This document shows positions 7,180-16,539 of a stretch of 64,000 bases of DNA, in pieces. Position 1 is the first letter of the stretch; every line of letters begins with the position of its first letter. Below the pieces are notes generated by a model. It did no database searches and was not told the origin of the DNA. It saw only the letters and a program-made list of their open reading frames with translations. Position numbers and translations under genes: made by a program. This DNA comes from Thermoanaerobacter wiegelii Rt8.B1 (GTDB lineage: Bacteria; Bacillota; Thermoanaerobacteria; Thermoanaerobacterales; Thermoanaerobacteraceae), in the NCBI RefSeq assembly GCF_000147695.2, contig NC_015958.1, positions 288,501-352,500 on the forward strand. Direction: 5' to 3'.

Positions 7180-8261
7180 TTTTTGAGAAGATAACAAATG
7201 TTTCTGAACTTTTAGATATAGAGGATATATGGCATGAGTTAGAGAATGTGGCGGAAATTTATCCTTTTAATACTTTTGAATGGGTGTTAAACTGGTGGAA
7301 ACATTTTGGATATGGTAAAAAAATGTTGGTATTACTGGTTTATGAAGAAAATATGCCCATTGGAATTGCGCCTTTTATGATAACATATTTTGAAAAAGGA
7401 CTTTTGGTTAAAAGGATAAAATTTATAGGTTCTAACAATAGTGATTATCTTGATTTTATCGTGAGAAAAGGACATGAAAATGAATTTTATACAAGCTTAG
7501 TAAATTTTTTGGAAAGATATATAGATGCTTTTACTGTTTTAGATTTGGAACATATTCCTGAAAAGAGTGAGTTTTTCCCCTATATAATGGGTAGTAACCT
7601 TTATTACGATTATGATGTGCAAGATGTATGTCCTTATGTGGAATTACCTCAAAGCTGGGAAGAATATTTAAATAGTTTAGATGGAAAATTTAGACGAAAT
7701 CTCAATTATGAAATCAGAAGATTTTTTAAGGAATATGACGGAAGTTTTTCAATGGTGAAGGATATAGAATCGATAGATAGAGCAATGGATAATTTAATAG
7801 TTCTTCATCAAAGGCGATGGAGACAAAGGCACATGCCTGGAGCTTTTTATTCTAAGAGGATAAGGGAGTTCCACAAGGATGTGGCAAAAGACATGTTATC
7901 AAAAGGAGAATTGAGTCTTTTTGAATTAAAAGACGGGGGAAAAACAGTTGCTAGTCTTTTAAGTTATCATGTAGGGGGTAAAAGGTATTATTATATAAGC
8001 GGTTATGACTTGGATTATAGCAAAAGAAGTGTTGGCACTATAACTTTAGGTCTTGCTATAAAGCAGTCTATTGAAGAAGGAGATAGAATATTTGACTTTT
8101 TAAGAGGAGATGAAGAGTACAAAAAAAACTGGACTTCTTCAAAAAAGCGAAATATGCGATTTGTGGCGGCAAGGCCCACAATGGCAGGCAAATTTTTCTG
8201 CTACTACATAATTGCGGAAAACAAAATTATCAAAAAAATTAAAGACAGGTTTAGTGGATAG
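7152..8261 (+). CDS. GNAT/FemAB-like acetyltransferase (BioF2-like domain)
   Basis: A 369-aa protein from a TTG start at 7152 preceded by GGAGGG (7139-7144) at a 7-nt spacing; longer in-frame extensions would sit wholly inside the DedA gene. The central part (SWEEYLNSLDGKFRRNLNYEIRRF) and the C-terminal part (YYYISGYDLDYSKRSVGTITLGLAI, then FDFLRGDEEYKKNW) match the Acetyltransf_6 domain found in cellulose/polysaccharide biosynthesis proteins such as BcsL/CelD-like enzymes. The substrate is unknown. Overlap with dedA suggests an envelope role. Confidence 0.8.
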   Translation: MDERKVSNVIFEKITNVSELLDIEDIWHELENVAEIYPFNTFEWVLNWWKHFGYGKKMLVLLVYEENMPIGIAPFMITYFEKGLLVKRIKFIGSNNSDYLDFIVRKGHENEFYTSLVNFLERYIDAFTVLDLEHIPEKSEFFPYIMGSNLYYDYDVQDVCPYVELPQSWEEYLNSLDGKFRRNLNYEIRRFFKEYDGSFSMVKDIESIDRAMDNLIVLHQRRWRQRHMPGAFYSKRIREFHKDVAKDMLSKGELSLFELKDGGKTVASLLSYHVGGKRYYYISGYDLDYSKRSVGTITLGLAIKQSIEEGDRIFDFLRGDEEYKKNWTSSKKRNMRFVAARPTMAGKFFCYYIIAENKIIKKIKDRFSG

Positions 8262-8272
8262 AACCTGTCTTT
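8241..8272. terminator. Bidirectional terminator between convergent genes
   Basis: AAAGACAGGTT (8241-8251) pairs perfectly with AACCTGTCTTT (8262-8272). The stem overlaps the last codons of the GNAT gene and separates it from the convergent DUF881 gene. Confidence 0.7.
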
Positions 8273-8296
8273 CCTATATTAAGAAGGTAAGAGGGT

Positions 8297-9043
8297 TTAG
8301 GGAGTCACAGGTTTAGCGTAAAAGAATTTAATAGGGTCACTGTATTTAGGCACTACTATTTTATCAGAAGTTTGTATATCTACTTTGATACCATAAAATC
8401 TTAAAGTATCTACTATTCCGCCTTTTAAATTAATGGCTGCTTGTAATGTGTCAGGGTCTCCTATTGCTTTTATTACGTAAGGAGGAGCGTACCTTGTAGA
8501 GTTTATGTTTATTGTGGGGCCTACACATCGTATCTCAGACATTGCAATTATTCTTTGGTCATTTATAGCTATTGCTTCAGCACCACCCGCTTTCAATTCA
8601 TTTACAATATTTAATAAATCTTCATCGTGGACTAAGTACAAATTAGGGTCTTCGCCGTCTCGAGGCTGTAAGTCGCTGTCATTTACCGTTACTATAACTC
8701 CTGGGCCTACCATATCTGTAAGTCCTGCTAAAATTTTATATTTTTCAACATCCTGCTGTAGATTTTTTAAAGCGGCATCATCTTTTGATGCAGCATCTTC
8801 GTACTCTTTAAATCTTTTAGTGAGTTCTTCTAATTGCTGTTCTAAATTTGCCTTTTCTTCTTGAGCTTTTTTGAGCTGCTGAGTAAGTTCTTCTAATCTT
8901 GCATAATTTGTAGCTGAAATAGAGGTAGGAGGTCTATTGCCGCCTTGTACAGTTTTAAATTGCATAGAAATCATGAGACCCATTGCAATAAATACAAGCA
9001 TCAAGGATAAAGTTTGTAATGTCTTTCCTTTCAATTTCTCCAC
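8297..9043 (-). CDS. DUF881 family protein (YlxW/YlxX-like)
   Basis: A 248-aa protein with one N-terminal transmembrane helix (about residues 8-28), a coiled coil (about 47-100, LEELTQQLKKAQEEKANLEQ) and a DUF881 domain carrying GLTDMVGPGVIVTVNDSD, VNELKAGGAEAIAINDQRI and YAPPYVIKAIGDPDTL. Members sit near division and sporulation genes in Firmicutes; their biochemical role is unsettled. The protein is predicted to be anchored in the membrane with its bulk outside the cell. The gene stands alone. Confidence 0.85.
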   Translation of the reverse strand: MEKLKGKTLQTLSLMLVFIAMGLMISMQFKTVQGGNRPPTSISATNYARLEELTQQLKKAQEEKANLEQQLEELTKRFKEYEDAASKDDAALKNLQQDVEKYKILAGLTDMVGPGVIVTVNDSDLQPRDGEDPNLYLVHDEDLLNIVNELKAGGAEAIAINDQRIIAMSEIRCVGPTININSTRYAPPYVIKAIGDPDTLQAAINLKGGIVDTLRFYGIKVDIQTSDKIVVPKYSDPIKFFYAKPVTP

Positions 9044-9200
9044 ATCCTTTCTCTATATAAAAAGACGCATTCATCTTGCTTTTGGTTTCAGCTTATATAC
9101 ATTTCTATAAATAACTGTAACACTCTATAAATACTATAACACGGAAAATATTAAAATTTATTAAGAAATTATTAAGTTTTTATTACAAAAAGGTTACAAA

Positions 9201-9229
9201 AAACTCTGATACTTTTCATATCAGAGTTT
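9201..9229 (-). terminator. Terminator of the coiled-coil gene
   Basis: AAACTCTGATA (9201-9211) pairs with TATCAGAGTTT (9219-9229). On the minus strand the stem is followed by TTTTTTG. The hairpin overlaps the stop codon of the gene ending at 9216. Confidence 0.75.
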
Positions 9230-9752
9230 CAGGAGAGTCTTCTTTTATTGCGTTTTCTATGGAGTTTTTAAGGGATAATATTTCCTCTAATTCTTTATTG
9301 TATTTATCTATTTTAAACATGGTACTTTTGTATATGCGTATATCTTCTTCATTTTTTTGTATACATTTTTTAAGAGAGTTTTTTACGGTTTCAAAAAGCG
9401 CATCATAAGTGATGTAATTATGTATTTCAAGGTCGGAGATTGGAACTGCGATTAATTCCTCACTTTCTATTTTATAGTGATAAAAAATGTTGTCAGGTTT
9501 TAAAACTATTTTTTCATCTATGCTTTTATCGTAGATTATTATACCTTCTCCTATTTCAAAGGTTTTTCCGCTATAACTTCTAAGTTTTATATTTTCGACT
9601 CCTATGTATTTTTTTATTGCCAAAAATATACTTTTTATTTCTGATATAGACTTTTCAAGCACCTCTTGCATTTTTTTACTTGCCATTTCTTTATCTTTTT
9701 CGCTTTTTATGAGTTCTTCCATCAAAGACTTTATTTCTTGTATATCTCCCAT
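9216..9752 (-). CDS. Hypothetical coiled-coil protein (178 aa)
   Basis: The start ATG has a good ribosome binding site (AAAGAGGTGAT). The protein is mainly helical and charged: an N-terminal helix (EIKSLMEELIKSEKDKEMASKK up to about residue 45), a central beta-rich part (GKTFEIGEGIIIYDK to about residue 108) and a C-terminal helix rich in E and K. It has no signal peptide, membrane segment or motif that I recognise. It is divergent from L-lactate dehydrogenase with about 150 bp between them. Confidence 0.65.
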   Translation of the reverse strand: MGDIQEIKSLMEELIKSEKDKEMASKKMQEVLEKSISEIKSIFLAIKKYIGVENIKLRSYSGKTFEIGEGIIIYDKSIDEKIVLKPDNIFYHYKIESEELIAVPISDLEIHNYITYDALFETVKNSLKKCIQKNEEDIRIYKSTMFKIDKYNKELEEILSLKNSIENAIKEDSPETLI

Positions 9753-9903
9753 AAAATATCACCTCTTTCTTAATATTCCACAGAGGAATTATTTTAAACG
9801 TTGAATACATTAAATTATTGGAGGAAAAAATAGAATTGACTATTTTTTAAAGTTTGATAGACTTTTATTAATGGAAAATTAATGTTGAAAAGGAGAAGAT
9901 ATT

Positions 9904-10839
9904 ATGAGCAAAATATCTGTAATAGGCTCTGGATTTGTCGGTGCTACTACTGCATACACACTGGCTTTGAGTGGTATTGCCAAAACTATTGTATTAATAG
10001 ATATTAATAAAGACAAAGCGGAAGGTGATGCTCTTGATATAAGCCACGGTGTACCGTTTATTAGTCCAGTTGAAGTGTACGCGGGAGATTATGGTGATGC
10101 TGCAGGTTCTGACATAATAATTATTACAGCGGGAGCAGCACAAAAACCGGGGGAAACCAGACTTGACTTAGTGAAGAAAAACACAATGATTTTTAAAGAC
10201 ATAGTGGCAAAACTTATTAAAGTAAATGACACAGCAATATACCTTATAGTTACAAATCCTGTAGATATTCTTACATACGTTACCTATAAAATATCTGGTT
10301 TGCCATACGGAAGAGTATTGGGGTCTGGCACAGTTCTTGACAGTGCGAGATTCAGATATCTTTTAAGCAAACATTGTAACATAGATCCGAGGAATATACA
10401 CGGATATATAATTGGGGAGCATGGCGATTCTGAGCTTGCAGCTTGGAGCATTACAAACATAGCAGGCATACCAATTGATAATTATTGCAATTTATGTGGA
10501 AGAGTATGTGAAAAAGATTTTAGAGAGGAGATTTTTAATAATGTTGTAAGAGCCGCTTATACGATAATAGAAAAAAAGGGTGCGACATATTATGCGGTTG
10601 CTCTCGCAGTAAGAAGAATTGTGGAAGCTATTTTCAGAGATGAAAATTCCATTTTGACTGTGTCATCTCCGCTAACCGGCCAATATGGTGTTACAGATGT
10701 GGCTTTGAGCCTTCCCTCCGTTGTTGGACGAAATGGAATCGTGAATATACTTGAATTACCACTTTCACAGGAAGAAATTGCTGCTTTTAGAAGGTCAGCC
10801 GAAATTATAAAAAGTGAAATACAAGAGCTTGATATATAA
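9904..10839 (+). CDS. ldh: L-lactate dehydrogenase
   Basis: A 311-aa LDH/MDH-superfamily enzyme that reduces pyruvate to L-lactate with NADH. Visible are the Rossmann glycine motif VIGSGFVGATTA (residues 6-17), the mobile-loop GAAQKPGETRLDL with substrate arginines, the TNPVDILTYV segment, and the active-site IIGEHGDSELAAWS with the proton-relay histidine. The glutamine of AAQKPGE is the form typical of lactate, not malate, dehydrogenases. Thermoanaerobacter LDHs are usually activated by fructose 1,6-bisphosphate. The gene is monocistronic with its own terminator. Confidence 0.95.
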   Translation: MSKISVIGSGFVGATTAYTLALSGIAKTIVLIDINKDKAEGDALDISHGVPFISPVEVYAGDYGDAAGSDIIIITAGAAQKPGETRLDLVKKNTMIFKDIVAKLIKVNDTAIYLIVTNPVDILTYVTYKISGLPYGRVLGSGTVLDSARFRYLLSKHCNIDPRNIHGYIIGEHGDSELAAWSITNIAGIPIDNYCNLCGRVCEKDFREEIFNNVVRAAYTIIEKKGATYYAVALAVRRIVEAIFRDENSILTVSSPLTGQYGVTDVALSLPSVVGRNGIVNILELPLSQEEIAAFRRSAEIIKSEIQELDI

Positions 10840-10859
10840 GAGGGGAAACCCTCTTTTTT
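10838..10859 (+). terminator. Terminator of ldh
   Basis: AAGAGGG-GAAA-CCCTCTT with a tetraloop, followed by TTTTT. It begins inside the stop codon. Confidence 0.8.
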
Positions 10860-10919
10860 GCATATAAAAAGTCACAGTGTGAAAATATAATAATTAAAAC
10901 AATGATTTTTTAGGATGTG

Positions 10920-11384
10920 ATGGCTGTGCAAAAGATAACACAACAAGAGATTATACTAAGTTCTTTTGTTGAAGTTCAAAATTTGGAAAAAATATTATTG
11001 GACAAAGTGAGAGAATATGGGAAAGAAGTGATGGACAATCAAACAAAAGCATTGCTAAAACAAATTGAAATAATGGTCAAAAACCACAAAGAGGATATAA
11101 AGAAAGCAGAAAAAACTATGCATATTGGCTCGCTTTCCAAAAAGAACATGTCTCAAGAGCCTTTAGACATGCTTCAAGATTTACTAAAAAATTTAGTCAA
11201 TATTCAGGCTTTTTACAACGAAAGTGTCGTAAATATAACTAATCCATATGTAAGGCAATTGTTTACTCAAATGAGAGATGATGTTATGAGATTTATTTCT
11301 ATTCTTCAAATGGAGATTGAAAGTCTGGAATCGAAACCTTCTATTCCAAATAACACAGTTTTAAATACACCGGAGATGAGTTAA
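10920..11384 (+). CDS. Hypothetical helical protein (154 aa)
   Basis: GTG at 10917 or ATG at 10920 can start it; the ATG gives 154 aa. The sequence is alpha-helical with heptad-like spacing (KILLDKVREYGKEVMDNQTKALLKQIEIMVK) and a Ser/Pro/Asn-rich tail. It looks like a four-helix bundle of the ferritin-like or spore-coat CotF-like kind, but no metal-binding ExxH set is evident, so no function is assigned. Its stop is 1 nt before the first of two flavoprotein genes, so the three genes form one operon. Confidence 0.65.
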   Translation: MAVQKITQQEIILSSFVEVQNLEKILLDKVREYGKEVMDNQTKALLKQIEIMVKNHKEDIKKAEKTMHIGSLSKKNMSQEPLDMLQDLLKNLVNIQAFYNESVVNITNPYVRQLFTQMRDDVMRFISILQMEIESLESKPSIPNNTVLNTPEMS

Positions 11385-11385
11385 C

Positions 11386-12486
11386 ATGAAAGTGGCTATT
11401 ATTGGCGCTGGTGTTTCAGGGCTGGCTGCGGCGATTACTTTTCAAAGATATGGTATTACACCAGATATTTTCGAAAAAAAGTGCAAAATAGGTGAATTAT
11501 TTAACCATGTTGCGGGGTTATTAAAAGTGATAAATAGGCCTATAAAGGATCCGCTTCATCATCTTAAAAATGTTTATGGAATAGAGGTTAAGCCAATTAA
11601 CACAATTGACAAAATAGTTATGAAGGGGCCAACTGTAACGGCTTCTGTTACTGGGAGTAATCTTGGGTATATGATTTTAAGAGGGCAGGACGCAAACTCT
11701 CTTGAAAATCAATTGTATAATAAGTTAGAAATACCAGTTAATTTCAATATAGAAGCTGATTATAAAAAGTTAAAAAATAATTACGATTATGTCATTATTG
11801 CTACGGGAAGTTCGCAAATTCCAAAAGAATTGGGGTGTTGGCAAGAGCTGGTGACGACCTGGGTGAGAGTTGCAAATGTATTAGGAAATTTTGATACAAA
11901 AACTCTTATAATGTTGATAAATACTTTATACACTAAGAGCGGCTATGTGTATTTGATTCCTTACAATGAAAAAAGAGCTGTTTTAGCTATGGTTATACCT
12001 TACATTTCAAAAGAAGAGCTGCAGTATTATTGGGATACCTTTCTAAAGGTAGAGAAAATGAATGTAGATATTGTCAATATGGTGGATTTGCAGCATACTT
12101 CGGGTAATTGTTTTCCACAGCAATATGAAAACTTGCTTTTTGTTGGGAATGCAGGAGGGGCGATAGAGCCTTTTTTAGGATTTGGAACTTTTAACTCTAT
12201 TATGAGTGGGGCAATAGCTGCTAAAAGCATAGCAGAGGGAATTGACTTTGAAAAAGAAATTAGTTTTTTGTCAAATGCTAATATAAAAATGTTGGAGTTT
12301 AGAAAAGCTTTAGACCTTATGGACAATGATAAATTGGACAAGTTTATAAAAATTCTTACTTTTCCTCCTGTGAAAAAACTTGTTTACAATACTAATTTCA
12401 ATGCGATAAAATACGGTTCACTTTTTATGGAATATACAGTAAACAAGCTACACAATAAGCCTTATGAACATAGAAAGAGGGTATAA
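11386..12486 (+). CDS. FAD-dependent oxidoreductase (geranylgeranyl-reductase-like), paralogue 1
   Basis: A 366-aa protein with the N-terminal dinucleotide-binding motif VAIIGAGVSGLAAA, a second FAD-contact YDYVIIATGSSQ near residue 145, and the C-terminal FAD motif LLFVGNAGGAIEPFLGFGTFNS at about residue 250. This combination is the geranylgeranyl reductase/halogenase-like (GG-red, PHBH-fold) architecture. The substrate is unknown. The next gene encodes a clear paralogue 2 nt downstream, so a tandem duplication produced the pair, possibly a heterodimer. It may act on a lipid or quinone, but nothing in the sequence proves this. Confidence 0.78.
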   Translation: MKVAIIGAGVSGLAAAITFQRYGITPDIFEKKCKIGELFNHVAGLLKVINRPIKDPLHHLKNVYGIEVKPINTIDKIVMKGPTVTASVTGSNLGYMILRGQDANSLENQLYNKLEIPVNFNIEADYKKLKNNYDYVIIATGSSQIPKELGCWQELVTTWVRVANVLGNFDTKTLIMLINTLYTKSGYVYLIPYNEKRAVLAMVIPYISKEELQYYWDTFLKVEKMNVDIVNMVDLQHTSGNCFPQQYENLLFVGNAGGAIEPFLGFGTFNSIMSGAIAAKSIAEGIDFEKEISFLSNANIKMLEFRKALDLMDNDKLDKFIKILTFPPVKKLVYNTNFNAIKYGSLFMEYTVNKLHNKPYEHRKRV

Positions 12487-12488
12487 AA

Positions 12489-13556
12489 ATGAAAGTGGCA
12501 ATAATCGGCGCAGGAGTATCAGGCTTATGCTGCGCTTACATTCTTGAAAAATTAGGTGTACAGTGTGATATTTATGAAAGGAAGCATACAATTGGAAGCC
12601 TCTATTCTTTTGGAGAATTGCTGTTGCAAATTGTTCATAGGCCTCACAAAGATCCTCTTAAGTTTATGGAGAGTCAGTTTAGAATTTCTATTATACCTTT
12701 GACCAAAGTGAAAAAAATAATTATCAAATCTCCAAAAAACATAACAGTTATTAAGGGAGAAAATCTTGGATATATTGTGCAAAGAGGTCAAGAGCAAGAA
12801 AGTGTAGAAAACCAATTGGCAAAAAAAATAAATGCAAAGATAAATTTTAATATTAATGCGGATTACAAGGAATTAGCCAAATCTTACGATTATGTGGTAG
12901 TTGCTACAGGAAATAGTATGATAGCAAAACAACTTACAGAAGTTGAAAATATAGTTTCTTCAAGGATCAAAGGAGGAATTGCTTTAGGAGATTTTGAGCC
13001 TCATACTGTGTACTTATGGCTTAACACAATGTACGCGAGGTCAGGGTTTGGATATCTTGTACCTCTTAGTCAAAATAAAGCGTCAATAATTCTTGTGGCT
13101 ACTTATACGCAAAAAGAAGAGATTGAAAATATGTGGTACACCTTTTTGTATCAAGAAAAACTAAATTATGAGATGATAGAAACTTTTGAGACGGAATTAG
13201 ACATAAGTATAACAGATAGACACCAAATAGACAATATATATCTAATAGGAAATGCAGGAGGTTTTTTAGATCCTTTTTTAGGATTTGGACTTTTAAACGC
13301 TGTAGAAAGTGCGGTTTATTCAGCTGAATCAATAAAACATGGCGAAGATTATGAGAAAAAAGTAAAGAAAATAACAGATAAAGTTGATAAACTTGTAGAT
13401 TTTAGGAAGATGATGGATAGTATAAAAAATGAAGACTATGATAGAATAGTAAAAGTGATTGGAAATCCTATAGTTAAAAGAGTGATGTACAAAACTAATT
13501 TAGATGTGATAAAATATTTACATTTTCTTGTGAAAATAACAAACAGGACCCAGTGA
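12489..13556 (+). CDS. FAD-dependent oxidoreductase (geranylgeranyl-reductase-like), paralogue 2
   Basis: A 355-aa paralogue of the preceding protein with the same block order: VAIIGAGVSGLCCAYILEKL, VHRPHKDPLKFMESQF (compare INRPIKDPLHHLKNVY upstream), YDYVVVATGNS and IYLIGNAGGFLDPFLGFGLLNA. The two proteins align along their full length but have diverged strongly, so the duplication is old. A CC pair in the FAD helix (SGLCCA) is specific to this copy. Start ATG with an AAAGAGGG site. Confidence 0.78.
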   Translation: MKVAIIGAGVSGLCCAYILEKLGVQCDIYERKHTIGSLYSFGELLLQIVHRPHKDPLKFMESQFRISIIPLTKVKKIIIKSPKNITVIKGENLGYIVQRGQEQESVENQLAKKINAKINFNINADYKELAKSYDYVVVATGNSMIAKQLTEVENIVSSRIKGGIALGDFEPHTVYLWLNTMYARSGFGYLVPLSQNKASIILVATYTQKEEIENMWYTFLYQEKLNYEMIETFETELDISITDRHQIDNIYLIGNAGGFLDPFLGFGLLNAVESAVYSAESIKHGEDYEKKVKKITDKVDKLVDFRKMMDSIKNEDYDRIVKVIGNPIVKRVMYKTNLDVIKYLHFLVKITNRTQ

Positions 13557-13568
13557 TTAAACTGGGCC
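13546..13568. terminator. Hairpin between convergent genes
   Basis: GG-A-CCCAGT (13546-13554) pairs with ACTGGG-CC (13561-13568), loop GATTAA. It lacks a long T tract on the plus strand. It overlaps the stop codon of the second flavoprotein. Confidence 0.5.
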
Positions 13569-13997
13569 TTAAATATTCCACAATTGAAGTCCTGTTGTTT
13601 CATCGTAAACTCTTTCCAAATTATTGTCACCGTAATCTGTTATTACGAATTCTGCAGCAAATATTATAGTCCCTTCCATTAAATGACCGCCAAAAGCGTT
13701 TCCGTTTTTATCTGCTAATGTTATGTGGACATGAGCAAAGGGCTTGCCATCTTTTACTGAAATATTTCCTATGGCATTTAGTATTTCCATGTGTTCGTCT
13801 TTTGATATGTAGATGTAGTTTTTGCTTTGTGCATCATAGTAGCCAAATACTGCTTTTGATACAGCACCTATTATGCGTACTTCACCAGAACGTATATTTT
13901 CACTGGTGATGACTTTATTAATTTCTTCTAAAAGGTCTTTTCCGTATGGAAATTTTCCCATAAACCTTCTTTCAATTAATACACTTTTATACCCCAT
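13569..13997 (-). CDS. PPC domain protein (DUF296, AT-hook-associated fold)
   Basis: A 142-aa protein with the PCC/PPC (DUF296) domain: GEVRIIGAVSKAVFGYYD, then the conserved HVHITLADKNGNAFGGHLMEG with histidines that in solved bacterial members bind a metal. The ending EFVITDYGDNNLERVYDETTGLQLW is also typical. It is a stand-alone trimeric domain; the bacterial function is unknown. Monocistronic, with an AAGGATGTG ribosome binding site. Confidence 0.85.
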   Translation of the reverse strand: MGYKSVLIERRFMGKFPYGKDLLEEINKVITSENIRSGEVRIIGAVSKAVFGYYDAQSKNYIYISKDEHMEILNAIGNISVKDGKPFAHVHITLADKNGNAFGGHLMEGTIIFAAEFVITDYGDNNLERVYDETTGLQLWNI

Positions 13998-14104
13998 AAA
14001 ACCACATCCTTCTAATTTTTATTTTTTACACTATAATTATATCACAAAAAGCAACCCTTCAACTTTTGCTTATTTAATTAACTCAAGAGGAGTGAGTTTA
14101 ATTT

Positions 14105-14131
14105 AAAAAAGGCGGGTTTTCCGCCTTTTTT
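14105..14131. terminator. Bidirectional terminator downstream of hppA
   Basis: AAAAAAGGCGG (14105-14115) pairs perfectly with CCGCCTTTTTT (14121-14131), loop GTTTT. It directly follows the hppA stop on the minus strand. Confidence 0.8.
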
Positions 14132-14132
14132 A

Positions 14133-16268
14133 TTATCTAAATAGAGCCACAAAGACAAGGGTTATTGTGCTTATGAGCTTTATGAGAACGTGCAGTGAAG
14201 GACCGGCTGTATCTTTAAATGGATCACCTACAGTGTCTCCTACAACTCCAGCTTTATGAGCTTCAGACTTTTTACCACCGTAATTGCCAAGTTCTATAAA
14301 TTTCTTTGCGTTATCCCACGCACCGCCGCCGTTGTTTAAGAATAAAGCCAGTATTACACCTGAAATAGTACCTATCATTAAGAAAGCTGCTGCGGCTTCC
14401 TTACCGAGGATTACACCTACTAATATTGGTGTTACTACTACGATAAGTCCCGGAATCACCATTTCTTTTAAAGCGCCTTTAGTTACAATATCTACTGTTT
14501 TAGCATAGTCCGGCTTTGCAGTACCTTCCATTATGCCGGGAATTTCTCTAAATTGCCTTCTTACCTCCAGAATTACATATTGTGCCGCTTTACCAACAGC
14601 TCTTATTGCAGTTGAACTAAAGAGATATACAATCATTGCTCCTATAAATGCTCCTATGAAAACTTCGGGTTTTCCTATATCTACAGCAAACCAAGAATCA
14701 ATGGGTTTACCTAATATCTTTTTGACTTCATCCAGATATGCTGAGAAAAGCAGGAAAGTTGCAAGAGCGGCTGAACCTACTGCGTATCCTTTTGTCAAAG
14801 CTTTTGTAGTGTTTCCACAAGCGTCTAACCTGTCTGTCACATGTCTTACTGGCTCTGGTGCACCTGACATTTCAGTAATTCCACCAGCATTATCAGTAAT
14901 AGGTCCAAAAGTATCCATTGCAAGTATATAGGCGGTTGTTGATAGCATGCCCATTGTTGCAATAGCTGTGCCGTAAAGTCCAGAAGTCCCTATATGAGGA
15001 AGTGCTAATTCACCAAGTTTATAAGCTATAAATATTGCTGCAGATATAAATATAACTGGAAGGGCAGTAGATTCCATACCCACAGAAATACCTGTAATTA
15101 TGTTTGTAGCAGCTCCCGTTGTGGAAGCTTTGGCAATTTCCTGTACAGGACGTTTATTTACAGAAGTATAATAGTCTGTCAAGAATACAAAGATGTAACT
15201 TAGTACAACACCTGTTACTACTGCACCATACAGTAACCAATAATTAACTTCACTGCCATCAGGCAAATGGCCAGAAAGCATTATTTTTACTGCAAAGAAA
15301 AGAGCAATTAAATTTACAATTGTAGTGACAAAGTAACCTTTATTTAAAGCTATCATTGGGTCTTTTGATTCATCTTTTGCATTGACGAAAAAGATGCCTA
15401 TGATAGAGGCAATTATACCTATTGCACGAGCTACTAATGGGAAAAGTATTCCTTTCCACCCGAATACAGGATAAAGACCTACTCCTAATATCATAGCGCC
15501 AATATTTTCAGCAGCGGTTGATTCAAAGAGGTCAGCTCCTCTTCCTGCACAGTCTCCTACATTATCTCCAACAAGGTCAGCTATAACTGCAGGATTTCTA
15601 GGGTCATCTTCTGGAATTCCAGCTTCTACTTTACCCACAAGGTCAGCACCTACATCGGCAGCTTTGGTATATATACCACCGCCTAGCTGGGCAAATAATG
15701 CTACAAAAGAAGCACCAAAACCAAAACCGACGATTAGAGAAGGAGCTTCTTTTATCAAGTCTTCTTGACCTGACAAACCACCATATGTCAAAAACAAGGT
15801 AGCAACCCCAAAGAGGGACAAGGCGGTTACAGCCAGACCTGTCACAGCTCCTCCTTTTAAAGCAATTTGCAGAGCTCTATTAAGACCAGATTTTGCACCA
15901 GCAGCAGCCCTTACATTCGAATTTACCGCCATATACATTCCAATGTAACCCGACAGAGCTGAACAAAAAGCACCTGTAATAAAAGCGAGTCCTACATGCC
16001 ATGCAAAACTTAACGCAGTACTTGTTCCTTCAGATAGATGTCCATAATAATTAGCTACAATAATTATTACAGCTACAATTAAGGCTAAAAACGCAATTGT
16101 TTTATATTGCCTGTTTAGAAAAGCCATAGCTCCTTCTTTTATAGCATCTGAAATTTGTTGCATTTTTTCATCGCCTTTATCTTGTGAAAATATAAATTTA
16201 ATTAAACCAATTATGACAAGGGCTGCAATGACTATGACCCCGTAAATTAAAGCAAGATAGGAACCCAA
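14133..16268 (-). CDS. hppA: Membrane-bound proton-translocating pyrophosphatase, K+-independent type
   Basis: A 711-aa integral membrane enzyme with about 16 hydrophobic segments that hydrolyses cytoplasmic pyrophosphate and pumps H+. The signature DVGADLVGKVEAGIPEDDPR, then NPAVIADLVGDNVGDCAGRGADLFES (about residues 205-250), is intact, as is the C-terminal GDTVGDPFKDTAGPS. The segment GNTTKALTKG has lysine where K+-dependent enzymes have alanine (GNTTAA), and threonine three residues on, which marks the K+-independent subclass. Start is a TTG with an AAGGGATGAT site. It recovers energy from biosynthetic pyrophosphate. Confidence 0.93.
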   Translation of the reverse strand: MGSYLALIYGVIVIAALVIIGLIKFIFSQDKGDEKMQQISDAIKEGAMAFLNRQYKTIAFLALIVAVIIIVANYYGHLSEGTSTALSFAWHVGLAFITGAFCSALSGYIGMYMAVNSNVRAAAGAKSGLNRALQIALKGGAVTGLAVTALSLFGVATLFLTYGGLSGQEDLIKEAPSLIVGFGFGASFVALFAQLGGGIYTKAADVGADLVGKVEAGIPEDDPRNPAVIADLVGDNVGDCAGRGADLFESTAAENIGAMILGVGLYPVFGWKGILFPLVARAIGIIASIIGIFFVNAKDESKDPMIALNKGYFVTTIVNLIALFFAVKIMLSGHLPDGSEVNYWLLYGAVVTGVVLSYIFVFLTDYYTSVNKRPVQEIAKASTTGAATNIITGISVGMESTALPVIFISAAIFIAYKLGELALPHIGTSGLYGTAIATMGMLSTTAYILAMDTFGPITDNAGGITEMSGAPEPVRHVTDRLDACGNTTKALTKGYAVGSAALATFLLFSAYLDEVKKILGKPIDSWFAVDIGKPEVFIGAFIGAMIVYLFSSTAIRAVGKAAQYVILEVRRQFREIPGIMEGTAKPDYAKTVDIVTKGALKEMVIPGLIVVVTPILVGVILGKEAAAAFLMIGTISGVILALFLNNGGGAWDNAKKFIELGNYGGKKSEAHKAGVVGDTVGDPFKDTAGPSLHVLIKLISTITLVFVALFR

Positions 16269-16539
16269 TTTATATCATCCCTTTCTATGTATTTTTACCA
16301 CTATTCATTACTATTTCGACAAACTTTTAAAAATTCCTTCAATTATTTTTGAAATTAATTTTTAAAATAAATGAATAACTAAGATATTCTTTAGGGTCTG
16401 AGACCCTATCTAACTCAATAAGAACAAAAAATAGGACATACTGTTGAAAAAATATGTATAATAATTTAAAATATAAACATAAATAGTATAACATTATTAA
16501 TATAATATAACATACTAAACTAAGAAGGAGGAAGATTTT
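16269..16539. other. Intergenic region between divergent hppA and fbp
   Basis: 270 bp of mostly A/T sequence between divergent genes. A GGGTCTGAGACCC palindrome lies near 16393-16405. No clear consensus promoter pair could be assigned, although TATAAT-like boxes are abundant just before fbp. Confidence 0.4.
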
